A DNA stretch of 64,000 bases from CALBPI01 sp045110335 (GTDB lineage Bacteria; Pseudomonadota; Gammaproteobacteria; Steroidobacterales; Woeseiaceae), in NCBI GenBank assembly GCA_045110335.1, contig JBGCGB010000044.1:1-64000 (forward strand). The letters are read 5' to 3'. The translations under genes were made by a program, and so were the position numbers. Shown here in pieces: positions 36,187 through 44,615 of the stretch. The first letter of the stretch is position 1; each line of letters starts with the position of its first letter. The notes under the pieces are model-generated. The model was not told the DNA's origin, ran no database searches, and worked only from the letters and a program-made list of their open reading frames with translations.

Positions 36187-37080
36187 ATGGCAAAGACGTC
36201 AAACACCTTATTCCAACAAGTGATCAAGCAACTCGATATCTATGCCCGCCTGATGCGTCTCGACCGGCCGGTCGGTATTTGGTTGCTCGCATGGCCCATG
36301 CTTTGGGCGTTATGGGTCGCCGGCAGCGGAAAACCCGATGCCGACATTCTAATTATTTTTGCGATTGGCGCCGTGGTCACCCGATCAGCCGGTTGTGTTA
36401 TCAATGACGTCGCCGACCGAAAACTGGATCAGCATGTTAAAAGAACACGCAACCGTCCGCTGGCTAACAGCGAAATCGGCACAGCCGAGGCGATCGCGTT
36501 GTTCGTCGGGCTGGGCTTGATCGCCATCGGGCTGGTCGCCATGTTGAACCCGTTGACGCAAGTGCTGGCCGTCGCGGCAACCTTGCTCATGGTGGCCTAT
36601 CCGTTTATGAAGCGTTTCTTATCGGTGCCACAGCTAATTTTAGGGCTCGCGTTTGCCATGGCAATCCCGATGGCGTTCGCCGCACAGACCGGCGCCATTG
36701 ATCCCATCGCCTGGTTTTTGTTCGCTATCACCGTTGTGTGGGCCGTGATCTACGACACGATGTATGCGATGTGCGATCGAGACGATGATTTGATTGCGGG
36801 CATCCGCTCAACGGCCATCCTGTTCGGCGATGCTGACCGGTTCGTGATTGGCGCGCTGCAATGCATGATGCTGATCGCGCTAATCATGCTGGGTGGGCGT
36901 CTCGAACTCACCGGTTGGTACTATGTCAGTGTTGTCATCAGTGCTGCCTTTATGGTGTATCAGCAACACCTGATCCGCGATCGCGAGCGAATGGCTTGTT
37001 TTCAGGCGTTCCTCAACAATCACTACATTGGCATGGTGATTTTTATCGGCCTTGCCTTGCACTACCTGTATCAAACCTGA
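36187..37080 (+). CDS. ubiA: 4-hydroxybenzoate polyprenyltransferase
   Basis: 297 residues with eight or nine membrane helices. The two Asp-rich prenyl-diphosphate/Mg sites are visible: 'NDVADRKLDQHVKRTRNRPL' (about 73-92) and 'DTMYAMCDRDDDLIAGIRST' (about 190-209). It attaches the polyprenyl chain to 4-hydroxybenzoate in the inner membrane. It directly follows ubiC, and its last 10 nt overlap the convergent comF gene. Confidence 0.96.
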   Translation: MAKTSNTLFQQVIKQLDIYARLMRLDRPVGIWLLAWPMLWALWVAGSGKPDADILIIFAIGAVVTRSAGCVINDVADRKLDQHVKRTRNRPLANSEIGTAEAIALFVGLGLIAIGLVAMLNPLTQVLAVAATLLMVAYPFMKRFLSVPQLILGLAFAMAIPMAFAAQTGAIDPIAWFLFAITVVWAVIYDTMYAMCDRDDDLIAGIRSTAILFGDADRFVIGALQCMMLIALIMLGGRLELTGWYYVSVVISAAFMVYQQHLIRDRERMACFQAFLNNHYIGMVIFIGLALHYLYQT

Positions 37081-37793
37081 CCGGTCGCTCTAGCCAGCGC
37101 AAAGCCAGTCACATCGCGAGCGCCCGCTGCCCTCAACGCCAGCGCCAACGCGTTCATCGTTGCGCCGGTGGTCACCACGTCATCGACAATACAAACTCGC
37201 ATACCGCGCACCGCGGCACTCACCTGAAACGCATCTCGCACATTTCGTTCGCGCGCTTTTTGAGGAAGGGACGCCTGCGCTGGCGTCTTGCGTATGCGCT
37301 TGGTAAGCCCCGCATCCATCGATAGACCGGTTTGCCGGGCCATTTGGCGCGCCAGCATCTGCGCCTGGTTAAAGCCTCGCTGATACTGGCGCGACCAATG
37401 TAAGGGAACAGGAATCAATGCATCGACAGCCGATGGTAATTTTTCGCGGGCTCTTTCCAGCAGCACCACCAAAGCAGGTAGCAGCGACAAGTCTGGTTGG
37501 TATTTGAACTGCGCCAGTAATTTGTCGAGCGGAAATGCGTAATCGTAAGGAGCACTCAGCGTGGATAGATAGCGCTCACTACCCAAACAATGACCGCATA
37601 AGGGCGCGGCTTCGGCGAGACGGGCCGCGCAAGTAACGCAGGTGTTGTGAACCATCGGAAAATCATTGCAACATGCTTCGCAAAGCGCCGATGCGGCCGG
37701 CAGACCACAACAACGGCACATTGCGCCGGGTACCAAACCCGATGCTTTGAGACGTCCCAACCATGTTGCATGCTGTGCCATGAACATCATCAT
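37071..37793 (-). CDS. comF: ComF family phosphoribosyltransferase-like protein
   Basis: 240 residues; several ATGs cluster at the start (37793 to 37781). The N-terminus carries a zinc-finger-like set of cysteines ('CRCCGLP', 'CEACC', 'CVTC', 'CGHC'), followed by a type I PRTase domain with 'VPLHWSRQYQRGFNQAQMLA' and the PRPP loop 'VCIVDDVVTTGATMNA'. ComF proteins (GntX in E. coli) are required for DNA uptake in competent bacteria, with type IV pili as uptake machine; pil genes are in this window. It is divergent from the BioC-like gene, a position comF often has near bio genes. Confidence 0.93.
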   Translation of the reverse strand: MMMFMAQHATWLGRLKASGLVPGAMCRCCGLPAASALCEACCNDFPMVHNTCVTCAARLAEAAPLCGHCLGSERYLSTLSAPYDYAFPLDKLLAQFKYQPDLSLLPALVVLLERAREKLPSAVDALIPVPLHWSRQYQRGFNQAQMLARQMARQTGLSMDAGLTKRIRKTPAQASLPQKARERNVRDAFQVSAAVRGMRVCIVDDVVTTGATMNALALALRAAGARDVTGFALARATGQV

Positions 37794-37853
37794 GAACCGG
37801 CAACCTCGGCGAAATTCTCTGCATAAGTCGCCTATTCACGGAATAATCCCCGC

Positions 37854-38726
37854 ATGGACTCAGATCTTTACAACGAAATCGACGAAAACGCACTGACACA
37901 ACGCATCCGTTCGTCAGCCGGCATGACCAGCTTCATTGCAGGCCGAACCGGAGAAGAGCTGCTCTCGCGGCTAGACTTGCTGACACTGGATCCGAAAATC
38001 ATCGTCGATCTGGGCGCAGCGGATGGCGCATTAGGCAATGCACTGATCGAACGATATCCGTCGTCTGAAGTACGCTGCGTCGAGCCTGTACCGGGAAGGC
38101 TAGAGAAACTGCCCAAACCACGCTTTTGGCAACGACGCCGCGTCAGCGCGATCTCGGACCAGCCACTGACCCAGCTCAATCTCGAAGACCAAAGCGCTGA
38201 CCTCATTCTCGCCAACTTATCCATGACCCGTTACGCGACACCCGATGCATTGATCAAAGAAGCCGCCCGCTGCCTGCACCCGGAAGGCGTGTTCAGTTTC
38301 GCGACGTTGGGCCCGGATACCTTTGCCGAACTGCGTGAGGCTTGGGCCTTCGACGATACGCCGGCAGAGCACGTGGCCAGCTTTGCGGATATGCATGATG
38401 TCGGCGATGCACTGGGACGAGCCGGATTGCGTGAGCCTGTATTAGATGTTGAGAAATTGACGATCACCTACCACCAGCTGGAGAAGCTTTGGCAAGACCT
38501 AAACGCCGCCGGCGCCCGAAATGTGCTGGCTAACAGACGGCGCACACTGACCAGCAAGACACGCTGGCAAACGTTTTGCCAACGATTAATGCCAACCACC
38601 GGTCCACTGAATATCACCGTTGAATTAGTGTTCGGACATGCATTCGGCGCGCACGCTAATCGTCAGAAAAGCTCGAGTGTTAGTGAAGTCAGAATTGCAC
38701 CCGGTGCTATCCGAAAGCGACAATAG
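37854..38726 (+). CDS. bioC: BioC-like malonyl-ACP O-methyltransferase
   Basis: 290 residues, class I SAM-dependent methyltransferase. Motif I is 'IIVDLGAADGALGNAL' (about 44-59). The post-motif block 'FSFATLGPDTFAELREAW' followed by 'FADMHDVGDALGRAGL' is the hallmark shared by BioC and NDUFAF5 proteins. BioC methylates malonyl-ACP to prime biotin precursor synthesis. Divergent comF supports the bio context, but bioB, F, H and D are not here. An NDUFAF5-like arginine hydroxylase role is a possible alternative. Confidence 0.8.
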   Translation: MDSDLYNEIDENALTQRIRSSAGMTSFIAGRTGEELLSRLDLLTLDPKIIVDLGAADGALGNALIERYPSSEVRCVEPVPGRLEKLPKPRFWQRRRVSAISDQPLTQLNLEDQSADLILANLSMTRYATPDALIKEAARCLHPEGVFSFATLGPDTFAELREAWAFDDTPAEHVASFADMHDVGDALGRAGLREPVLDVEKLTITYHQLEKLWQDLNAAGARNVLANRRRTLTSKTRWQTFCQRLMPTTGPLNITVELVFGHAFGAHANRQKSSSVSEVRIAPGAIRKRQ

Positions 38727-38844
38727 CAAGACACTAAACACCTGATCTCAATAGATTTTTAGACAATGGTTGCACAGTAGTTTTAATTGCTCATCGGCGC
38801 ACAACTGGTTATTATTTAACCAACACGGCAAAGGGATAGCGCCA

Positions 38845-39309
38845 GTGCACCGTTTCGAACTCTCCGCAAATTGCTCAATGACCGCCGATGAAGCCAAATG
38901 GTTTTTCGCACTAGTCGCAGCGACCAGCCTCTTTGTGGCGGGTTTCTTCGCAACACGCGGTTTTTGGCCAATACTGCCGTTCGCGGGTCTTGAGTTGGCC
39001 GGTTTAGCCTGGGCACTCAGCTATCACTGGAAGACGGCTCAAACCAAAGAATGCATCGAAATCGACCATCAGCATGTGGTCGTGAGGCGCTGGCGAGCGG
39101 GAGAGGCGCCGGACGAGATAGCCACGCTGCAAAGCGCATGGACCAAGCCGCGTCTGCGACGCCGGGGAAACCAGTTGGATTTAACCCTAACGCAAGGCAA
39201 CAAAAGTCATTCAGTCGGCCGGTTTTTGGTCGATAGCGAAAAACGCTCATTGAAAGCCAGAATCACGGAAGTGCTTAGACAAAGCAGCTACATCAGCAAC
39301 CCGCGGTGA
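38845..39309 (+). CDS. DUF2244 family membrane protein
   Basis: 154 residues from GTG (38845) with AAGGGA 8 nt upstream; the frame extends to an ATG at 38770 without a ribosome binding site. Two adjacent membrane helices (about 16-34 and 36-56) are followed by a soluble beta-rich domain with 'CIEIDHQHVVVRRWRAGE'. DUF2244 genes commonly precede cytochrome c oxidase operons, as here, but the function is unknown. Confidence 0.82.
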   Translation: MHRFELSANCSMTADEAKWFFALVAATSLFVAGFFATRGFWPILPFAGLELAGLAWALSYHWKTAQTKECIEIDHQHVVVRRWRAGEAPDEIATLQSAWTKPRLRRRGNQLDLTLTQGNKSHSVGRFLVDSEKRSLKARITEVLRQSSYISNPR

Positions 39310-39356
39310 ATTTTGGCGAAATGACAGGATACAAAAGCGAACTAGGTCGCCAAAAT
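39310..39356. promoter_or_regulatory. Inverted repeat upstream of the cox operon
   Basis: Perfect 10-bp arms ATTTTGGCGA (39310-39319) and TCGCCAAAAT (39347-39356) are 27 nt apart. The right arm covers the place where a -35 element should be for the downstream TATAAT. No U-tract follows, so an operator or activator site is more likely than a terminator. Confidence 0.55.
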
Positions 39357-39371
39357 CAGAACAATTACAGC

Positions 39372-39377
39372 TATAAT
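39372..39377 (+). promoter_or_regulatory. -10 element of the cox operon promoter
   Basis: Perfect TATAAT lies 108 nt before coxB, with no consensus -35 at 16-18 bp. This suggests activator-dependent transcription and a leader of about 100 nt. Confidence 0.5.
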
Positions 39378-39485
39378 GAGGAACTGCGTGCAAGCCCTTA
39401 GCTTCACGACAGATTTATGCTCGACTGACTCACAACGACGGGCATCACTTACAAAATCGGGCACCGATAAAGAGATCACAACAAC

Positions 39486-40310
39486 ATGACTATGAAAAGC
39501 AAACTGGCCTTGACGTTTGCCGCCCTACTGCCGAGCAGTGGCGCTTTCGCCGCCTGGGACCTCAACATGCGCGAGGGCGTAACCGCACTCAGCCGTGAGA
39601 TTTACGGACTTCACATGCTGATCTTCTGGGTCTGCGTGGCGATTGCCATCTTCGTTTTCGGGTGGATGATCCTTGCACTCGTGTTGCACAGGAAATCCCG
39701 AGGCGTTGAACCGGCGACTTTTTCGCATAGCACCAAAGCCGAGATCATATGGACATTGATTCCCGTGGTGATTTTGGTGGCAATGGCCGTGCCTGCTGCC
39801 AAAACGATGATCAAGATCGAAGATGACCGCAACCCGGACATCACGATCAAAGCAACCGCTTATCAATGGAAGTGGCAGTACGAGTACCTGGACGAAGGCG
39901 TCAGCTTCTATTCGAATCTTGCCCGCACCAGCAACGACGCACGTCGTAAGAACTCCGGTATCGACCCCGAGTCCGTGCCGAACTATCTGCTGGAAGTCGA
40001 CAACCATGTCGTCGTACCGGTGAATAAGAAGGTGCGCGTCTTGATCACATCAAACGACGTACTGCATGCCTGGTGGATGCCCGACTTCGCGATCAAGAAG
40101 GACGCCATTCCGGGTTACATCAATCAGGTGTGGTTTACAGCGGAAGAGCCCGGCATCTATCGCGGTCAATGCGCAGAGCTTTGCGGACAAGACCACGGTT
40201 TCATGCCGATCGTTGTTGAAGTCCTCGAGCAGGATGTATTCGACGCACGTATCGCTGCCATGCAAATCGAGCAAGGTATCGATACACCTAAACTTGCCGC
40301 TAACGACTAA
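39486..40310 (+). CDS. coxB: Cytochrome c oxidase subunit II
   Basis: 274 residues. A signal peptide ('AALLPSSGAFA', cleavage near residue 22) and two membrane helices (about 42-68 and 84-103) precede the CuA domain. CuA ligands are seen in 'DVLHAWW' (His), 'GQCAELCGQDHGFM' (two Cys, His, Met). 'AYQWKWQYEY' is the aromatic patch for electron entry. There is no C-terminal cytochrome c domain, so it takes electrons from a separate cytochrome c. It is first in the cox operon. Confidence 0.97.
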   Translation: MTMKSKLALTFAALLPSSGAFAAWDLNMREGVTALSREIYGLHMLIFWVCVAIAIFVFGWMILALVLHRKSRGVEPATFSHSTKAEIIWTLIPVVILVAMAVPAAKTMIKIEDDRNPDITIKATAYQWKWQYEYLDEGVSFYSNLARTSNDARRKNSGIDPESVPNYLLEVDNHVVVPVNKKVRVLITSNDVLHAWWMPDFAIKKDAIPGYINQVWFTAEEPGIYRGQCAELCGQDHGFMPIVVEVLEQDVFDARIAAMQIEQGIDTPKLAAND

Positions 40311-40375
40311 CACAACACAGATTAAGAACGGGCAACGCGACATGCGTTATTCGGGGATTTTCAGGAGCAGAGCAC

Positions 40376-41959
40376 ATGAGCGCCGCTACAGATACAGCTA
40401 ACCATCACGACGACCACGGACCGGAACTCACCGGTATCAAGCGCTGGTTATTCACAACCAACCACAAAGACATCGGCACGATGTATTTGATTTTCAGCCT
40501 GATCATGTTGTTCGTCGGCGGTGCCATGGCATTGGTTATCCGAACCGAGCTCGGTCAGCCTGGCATGCAATTCGTGCAGCCTGATTTCTACAACCAGATG
40601 GTGACGATGCATGCGTTGATCATGATCTTCGGTGCGGTCATGCCCGCGTTTGTAGGCCTGGCCAACTGGATGATTCCTCTGATGGTCGGTGCGCCAGATA
40701 TGGCGTTGCCGCGCATGAACAACTGGTCGTTCTGGATTCTCCCTGCAGCGTTTGGCATTTTGTTGTCGACACTGTTCATGCCGGGTGGCGCGCCTGCCGG
40801 CGGATGGACCATGTATCCACCGCTCGTGCTGCAAACCGGTGACGCCTTCCCGATGCTGATTTTCTCCGTCCATTTGATGGGTATCTCTTCGATCATGGGC
40901 GCGATCAACATCATCGTGACGATCATGAACATGCGTGCGCCTGGCATGACGTTGCTGAAAATGCCGCTGTTCGTCTGGACTTGGTTGATCACCGCGTACC
41001 TGCTGATCGCTGTTATGCCGGTACTGGCTGGCGCAGTCACGATGCTGCTTACCGACCAATTCTTCGGCACAAGCTTCTTCCGTGCGGCCGGTGGTGGTGA
41101 CCCCGTGATGTTCCAGCATATTTTCTGGTTCTTCGGGCACCCCGAGGTCTACATCATGATTCTGCCGGCGTTTGGTATTGTGTCCGAGATCATTCCGACC
41201 TTCGCCCGTAAACCGTTGTTCGGCTACGACTCCATGGTCTATGCGACCGCGAGTATCGCGTTCCTGTCGTTCATCGTCTGGGCGCACCACATGTTCACCG
41301 CGGGCATGCCACTGACCGGTCAGTTGTTCTTCATGTTCACGACCATGCTCATCGCCGTACCGACAGGCGTCAAAGTCTTCAACTGGTCAGCGACCATGTG
41401 GAAAGGCGCGATGACCTTCGAGACGCCCATGCTCTTCGCCGTGGCGTTCTTGTTCCTGTTTACGATCGGTGGCTTCTCTGGATTGATGCTGGCCATTGTG
41501 CCCGCCGATTTCCAATACCATGACTCCTACTTTGTCGTGGCGCATTTCCACTACGTCCTCGTTCCCGGCGCGATCTTCGCGATCATCGCCGGTGTCTATT
41601 ATTGGCTGCCGAAATGGACCGGCCATATGTACAACGAGACACTCGGCAAGACCCACTTCTGGCTGACAACTTTCTTCGTCAACCTGACGTTCTTCCCGAT
41701 GCACTTCCTCGGACTGGCCGGCATGCCACGACGGATACCGGATTACGCCACTCAATTCGCCGACTTCAACTTCGTTGCGACCGTAGGCGCGTTTGGTTTC
41801 GGACTATCGCAGTTGCTGTTCGTACTGATCATTGTTCAATGTGCACGTGGCGGTAAGAAAGCAACGGCTGAAGTTTGGGACAACCCGAGAGGTCTGGAGT
41901 GGACGGTACCTTCACCTGCACCACACCATACCTTCGACGAAGCACCGGTTATCAAGTAA
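40376..41959 (+). CDS. coxA: Cytochrome c oxidase subunit I
   Basis: 527 residues, twelve membrane helices. Heme a and CuB ligands are in 'MHALIMIFG', 'HPEVYIMILPAFG' (His-Tyr cross-link pair), 'WAHHMFTAGM' and 'VVAHFHYVLVPG'. The Glu-containing 'GHPEVYIMI' region and D-channel type residues look like the A family of proton-pumping aa3 oxidases. It reduces O2 to water at the inner membrane. It lies 65 nt after coxB and 16 nt before a small membrane protein gene. Confidence 0.97.
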   Translation: MSAATDTANHHDDHGPELTGIKRWLFTTNHKDIGTMYLIFSLIMLFVGGAMALVIRTELGQPGMQFVQPDFYNQMVTMHALIMIFGAVMPAFVGLANWMIPLMVGAPDMALPRMNNWSFWILPAAFGILLSTLFMPGGAPAGGWTMYPPLVLQTGDAFPMLIFSVHLMGISSIMGAINIIVTIMNMRAPGMTLLKMPLFVWTWLITAYLLIAVMPVLAGAVTMLLTDQFFGTSFFRAAGGGDPVMFQHIFWFFGHPEVYIMILPAFGIVSEIIPTFARKPLFGYDSMVYATASIAFLSFIVWAHHMFTAGMPLTGQLFFMFTTMLIAVPTGVKVFNWSATMWKGAMTFETPMLFAVAFLFLFTIGGFSGLMLAIVPADFQYHDSYFVVAHFHYVLVPGAIFAIIAGVYYWLPKWTGHMYNETLGKTHFWLTTFFVNLTFFPMHFLGLAGMPRRIPDYATQFADFNFVATVGAFGFGLSQLLFVLIIVQCARGGKKATAEVWDNPRGLEWTVPSPAPHHTFDEAPVIK

Positions 41960-41975
41960 CCGGCACGTACTCGAA

Positions 41976-42107
41976 ATGACTGTGGCAGAACAAAGCAACA
42001 AGAACCGGCGCGTTAAGCGGAACACCTGGCTACTCATCGCAGTCGCCGTCGGTGTTTACGTCGCCTTTATCGCGGCCGGTGTGTTGCGCAGTCAAGGCGG
42101 CGCCTAG
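41976..42107 (+). CDS. Small membrane protein of the cox operon
   Basis: 43 residues from the ATG at 41976, below the size many gene finders keep. A basic N-terminus ('NKNRRVKRN') is followed by one membrane helix (about 20-38). Small one-helix proteins occur between coxA and cox11 in many proteobacteria and are annotated as oxidase assembly proteins. Its TAG overlaps the cox11 GTG by 1 nt, strong support that it is translated. Confidence 0.78.
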   Translation: MTVAEQSNKNRRVKRNTWLLIAVAVGVYVAFIAAGVLRSQGGA

Positions 42108-42646
42108 TGTCTGTGCGACAAGATCCCTGGCTGCCTTTGAAGCTGGTGCTCATGTCCGTGGGCACGTTCACGTTCGCGTTCTTTTTGATGCCACCGTTGT
42201 ACGACGCATTTTGCGAAATTACCGGCGTCGGTGGTCGAACAAATGAGGCACCGGTTGCGCTTTCAGAACAGCAAGGCGAATCCCGTACCGTAACGATTCA
42301 GTTCACAACCTCAGTGAATGAGTACGCGCCCTACGCGTTCGAAGCTGAAGTCACCAGCATGGACGTGGAAATTGGCAAAATTTACGACGCCAACTTTATC
42401 GCCACCAATTTGACGGATATGCCCAGAGTTGCCCAAGCGATTCCAAGCGTTTATCCGAACAAAGCTGGCGTACATCTCAAGAAAACCGAATGCTTTTGCT
42501 TCAATAATCAGCCATTTGAAGGGCTGGAAGCGAAGGAAATGCCGCTGCGATTCATGATTGACCGGGATCTGCCGAGCTATATCGATACGATCACGTTGGA
42601 TTACACGTTCTTCAACATAGATGCGACAGCCAACAATTCTCTTTAA
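42107..42646 (+). CDS. ctaG: Cytochrome c oxidase assembly protein CtaG/Cox11
   Basis: 179 residues starting at GTG. One N-terminal membrane anchor (about 10-30) precedes the periplasmic beta domain with the copper motif 'CFCFNNQPFEGLEAKEMPLR'. Cox11 delivers Cu to the CuB site of subunit I. It sits between coxA and coxC in the usual order. Confidence 0.96.
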   Translation: MSVRQDPWLPLKLVLMSVGTFTFAFFLMPPLYDAFCEITGVGGRTNEAPVALSEQQGESRTVTIQFTTSVNEYAPYAFEAEVTSMDVEIGKIYDANFIATNLTDMPRVAQAIPSVYPNKAGVHLKKTECFCFNNQPFEGLEAKEMPLRFMIDRDLPSYIDTITLDYTFFNIDATANNSL

Positions 42647-42706
42647 AATAGAAAAAGGCGCGGTACTTCGATAGCGCGCGACAACACAACATTGGGACAG
42701 CCAAAC

Positions 42707-43576
42707 ATGGCCACAAATACAAACGACAAATATTACGTACCGCACGGCAGCCATTGGCCGGTCGTCGGCTCCATCGGACTGTTGTTCACGATGGTCGGCG
42801 TTAGCGGCTGGTTGAACGGCGGCGATATCGGGCCTTACCTGTTTGCGCTAGGCCTACTCACCGTCATCGGCATGATGTTCGGCTGGTTCGGCAACGTCAT
42901 CGACGAAAGTGAAGGCGGCATCTACTCAGGCCAGGTGGACAAATCATTCCGCATGGGCATGAGCTGGTTCATCTTCTCTGAAGTCATGTTCTTTGCGGCG
43001 TTTTTCGGCGCACTGTTCTACACACGAAACATGGCGCTACCGTGGCTCGAAGGTGGCTCGAACAACTTCTTTACCGGACTACTCTTGTGGCCCGGTTTCG
43101 AGGCGATGTGGCCAACCAACGGGCCATCAGGTGTCGGTGGCGAATTCGATGCAATGGGTCCATTCGGGCTTCCATTGATCAACACGCTCATCCTGCTGAC
43201 CAGTAGTGTGACGATCACAATCGCTCACCATGCACTGCGTGAAGATCATCGCAATCAAGTCAAAATATTCCTCGGACTCACCTTCTTGCTGGGCTTTATC
43301 TTTGTCTATCTGCAAGCGGTCGAGTACATCCATGCTTACCATGAGCTAAATCTGACCATGGAATCGGGCATCTACGGATCGACCTTCTTCATGTTGACCG
43401 GATTCCACGGCATGCACGTAAGCATCGGCGCGCTGATGCTGTTTATTGTCTGGATTCGCGTGATGCGCGGTCACTTCACGGCCAAGCAACATTTCGCTTT
43501 CGAAGCATCTGCCTGGTACTGGCACTTTGTTGATGTCGTCTGGCTGGGCTTGTATATCTTCGTTTACTGGATGTAA
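42707..43576 (+). CDS. coxC: Cytochrome c oxidase subunit III
   Basis: 289 residues from the ATG at 42707, with a GGGAC element about 9 nt upstream; a TTG 15 nt earlier is in frame but less likely. Seven membrane helices are visible, with 'FRMGMSWFIFSEVMFFAAFF' near the N-terminal half and 'WYWHFVDVVWLGLYIFVYW' at the end. It stabilises proton uptake to subunit I. It is the last structural subunit gene and is followed by a terminator. Confidence 0.96.
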   Translation: MATNTNDKYYVPHGSHWPVVGSIGLLFTMVGVSGWLNGGDIGPYLFALGLLTVIGMMFGWFGNVIDESEGGIYSGQVDKSFRMGMSWFIFSEVMFFAAFFGALFYTRNMALPWLEGGSNNFFTGLLLWPGFEAMWPTNGPSGVGGEFDAMGPFGLPLINTLILLTSSVTITIAHHALREDHRNQVKIFLGLTFLLGFIFVYLQAVEYIHAYHELNLTMESGIYGSTFFMLTGFHGMHVSIGALMLFIVWIRVMRGHFTAKQHFAFEASAWYWHFVDVVWLGLYIFVYWM

Positions 43577-43607
43577 GCCAAAAGACAAAGCGACGTCAGG
43601 TCGCTAC

Positions 43608-43646
43608 AAAGCCGGGTGGTGGCTGACGCTGCATCCGGCTTTTTTT
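43608..43646 (+). terminator. Rho-independent terminator after coxC
   Basis: An 11-bp stem (43608-43618 with 43632-43642, one G-U pair) and 13-nt loop run into a T tract ending at 43646. It lies 31 nt past the coxC stop and just before the convergent DUF2909 gene. Confidence 0.85.
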
Positions 43647-43649
43647 ATG

Positions 43650-43847
43650 CTACAACTGACCCGGCGTGATCCAGCCCATCATGCCGCCGATGATAAGCAG
43701 CAAAAACAAACCGATGGACAGGCCAATGCGCCAGGTCAACGCCTTGGCGAGACGACCAGAGTCTTGTTGATCATTGGTCAGATAGTACAAACCGGAAGCC
43801 AGCGAATAGATAATCGCGACGAGAAAAAGGATGAGGATAATTCGCAT
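43650..43847 (-). CDS. Twin transmembrane protein, DUF2909 family
   Basis: 65 residues from the ATG at 43847; upstream frame overlapping SURF1 is not used. Two membrane helices (about 2-21 and 40-58) are joined by a short polar loop ('LTNDQQDSGRLAKALTWRIG'). Such proteins lie opposite to SURF1 inside cox clusters of many gammaproteobacteria. Function unknown, presumably linked to oxidase assembly. Its start is 36 bp from the divergent SURF1 start. Confidence 0.85.
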   Translation of the reverse strand: MRIILILFLVAIIYSLASGLYYLTNDQQDSGRLAKALTWRIGLSIGLFLLLIIGGMMGWITPGQL

Positions 43848-43883
43848 AACGTCTAACACTGTTGAATATGAGGGCATTATAGC

Positions 43884-44615
43884 GTGAACGACACCAAACC
43901 TCGCAGAGCCATCTGGCCGGTTGTGTTGGTTTACGTCATCCTGACGCCGACGATGCTGTGGCTGGGAAACTGGCAGCTGGACAAGTATCACTTCCGCACA
44001 GCGCAACTTGCCTCGTTTGAAAGCGTCAGTGAAGAAGCCGTGGCGCTCGAGAACATCGAGGATCCAATCGCCGTGCCGTTTAGCCGTGTCGTCATCACAG
44101 GCCAATTCAATAGTGATCGGCAGATTTTGATCGATAACATTGTTCGTGAGTCACGCAATGGCTTTTATGTCGTGACCCCATTCCGCATGGACGATAATCG
44201 GCTGATCTTAGTCAATCGCGGCTGGATTCCACAAACGGCAGACCGAAAGCCCATCGGGAACCTAGAGATCGATGGCGAAACGATCATACTGACCGGCAGA
44301 ATAGGTCGATTGCCGACCGGCGGACTTAAACTCGGCGAGCAACCAACGACGGTTTCCATATGGCCGACAATTCTTCAGTACCCGACCATCGCAGATGTTT
44401 CGACACTACTTGATGAAACGCTGGTCGATTGGGCGCTACAACTCGATAGTCCAGAGAGCGCTGGTTTCGAACAAGACTGGAAACCGGGGGGACTGCCACC
44501 GGAACGACACCTCGGCTATGCGGTGCAGTGGTTTGCGCTGACCGTCGCTTTGACACTATTAATGCTAATTGCCTGGCGAAAACGCGGGCACACGGAGAAC
44601 AATGACGATGACTGA
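43884..44615 (+). CDS. SURF1 family cytochrome oxidase assembly protein
   Basis: 243 residues from GTG (43884), with GAGGG 9 nt upstream. It has the two-helix topology of Surf1: N-terminal helix (about 10-28, 'LGNWQLDKYHFR' following) and C-terminal helix ('HLGYAVQWFALTVALTLLML'), with a periplasmic domain carrying 'VVTPFRMDDNRLILVNRGW'. Surf1 helps insert heme a into subunit I. Its end overlaps the next gene by 14 nt. Confidence 0.94.
   Translation: MNDTKPRRAIWPVVLVYVILTPTMLWLGNWQLDKYHFRTAQLASFESVSEEAVALENIEDPIAVPFSRVVITGQFNSDRQILIDNIVRESRNGFYVVTPFRMDDNRLILVNRGWIPQTADRKPIGNLEIDGETIILTGRIGRLPTGGLKLGEQPTTVSIWPTILQYPTIADVSTLLDETLVDWALQLDSPESAGFEQDWKPGGLPPERHLGYAVQWFALTVALTLLMLIAWRKRGHTENNDDD

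Noticed and set aside
40448..41290. Long open frame opposite coxA (280 codons)
   Set aside because: Composition is His/Arg/Gln-rich, no family features, entirely antisense to a conserved gene; a codon-bias shadow.
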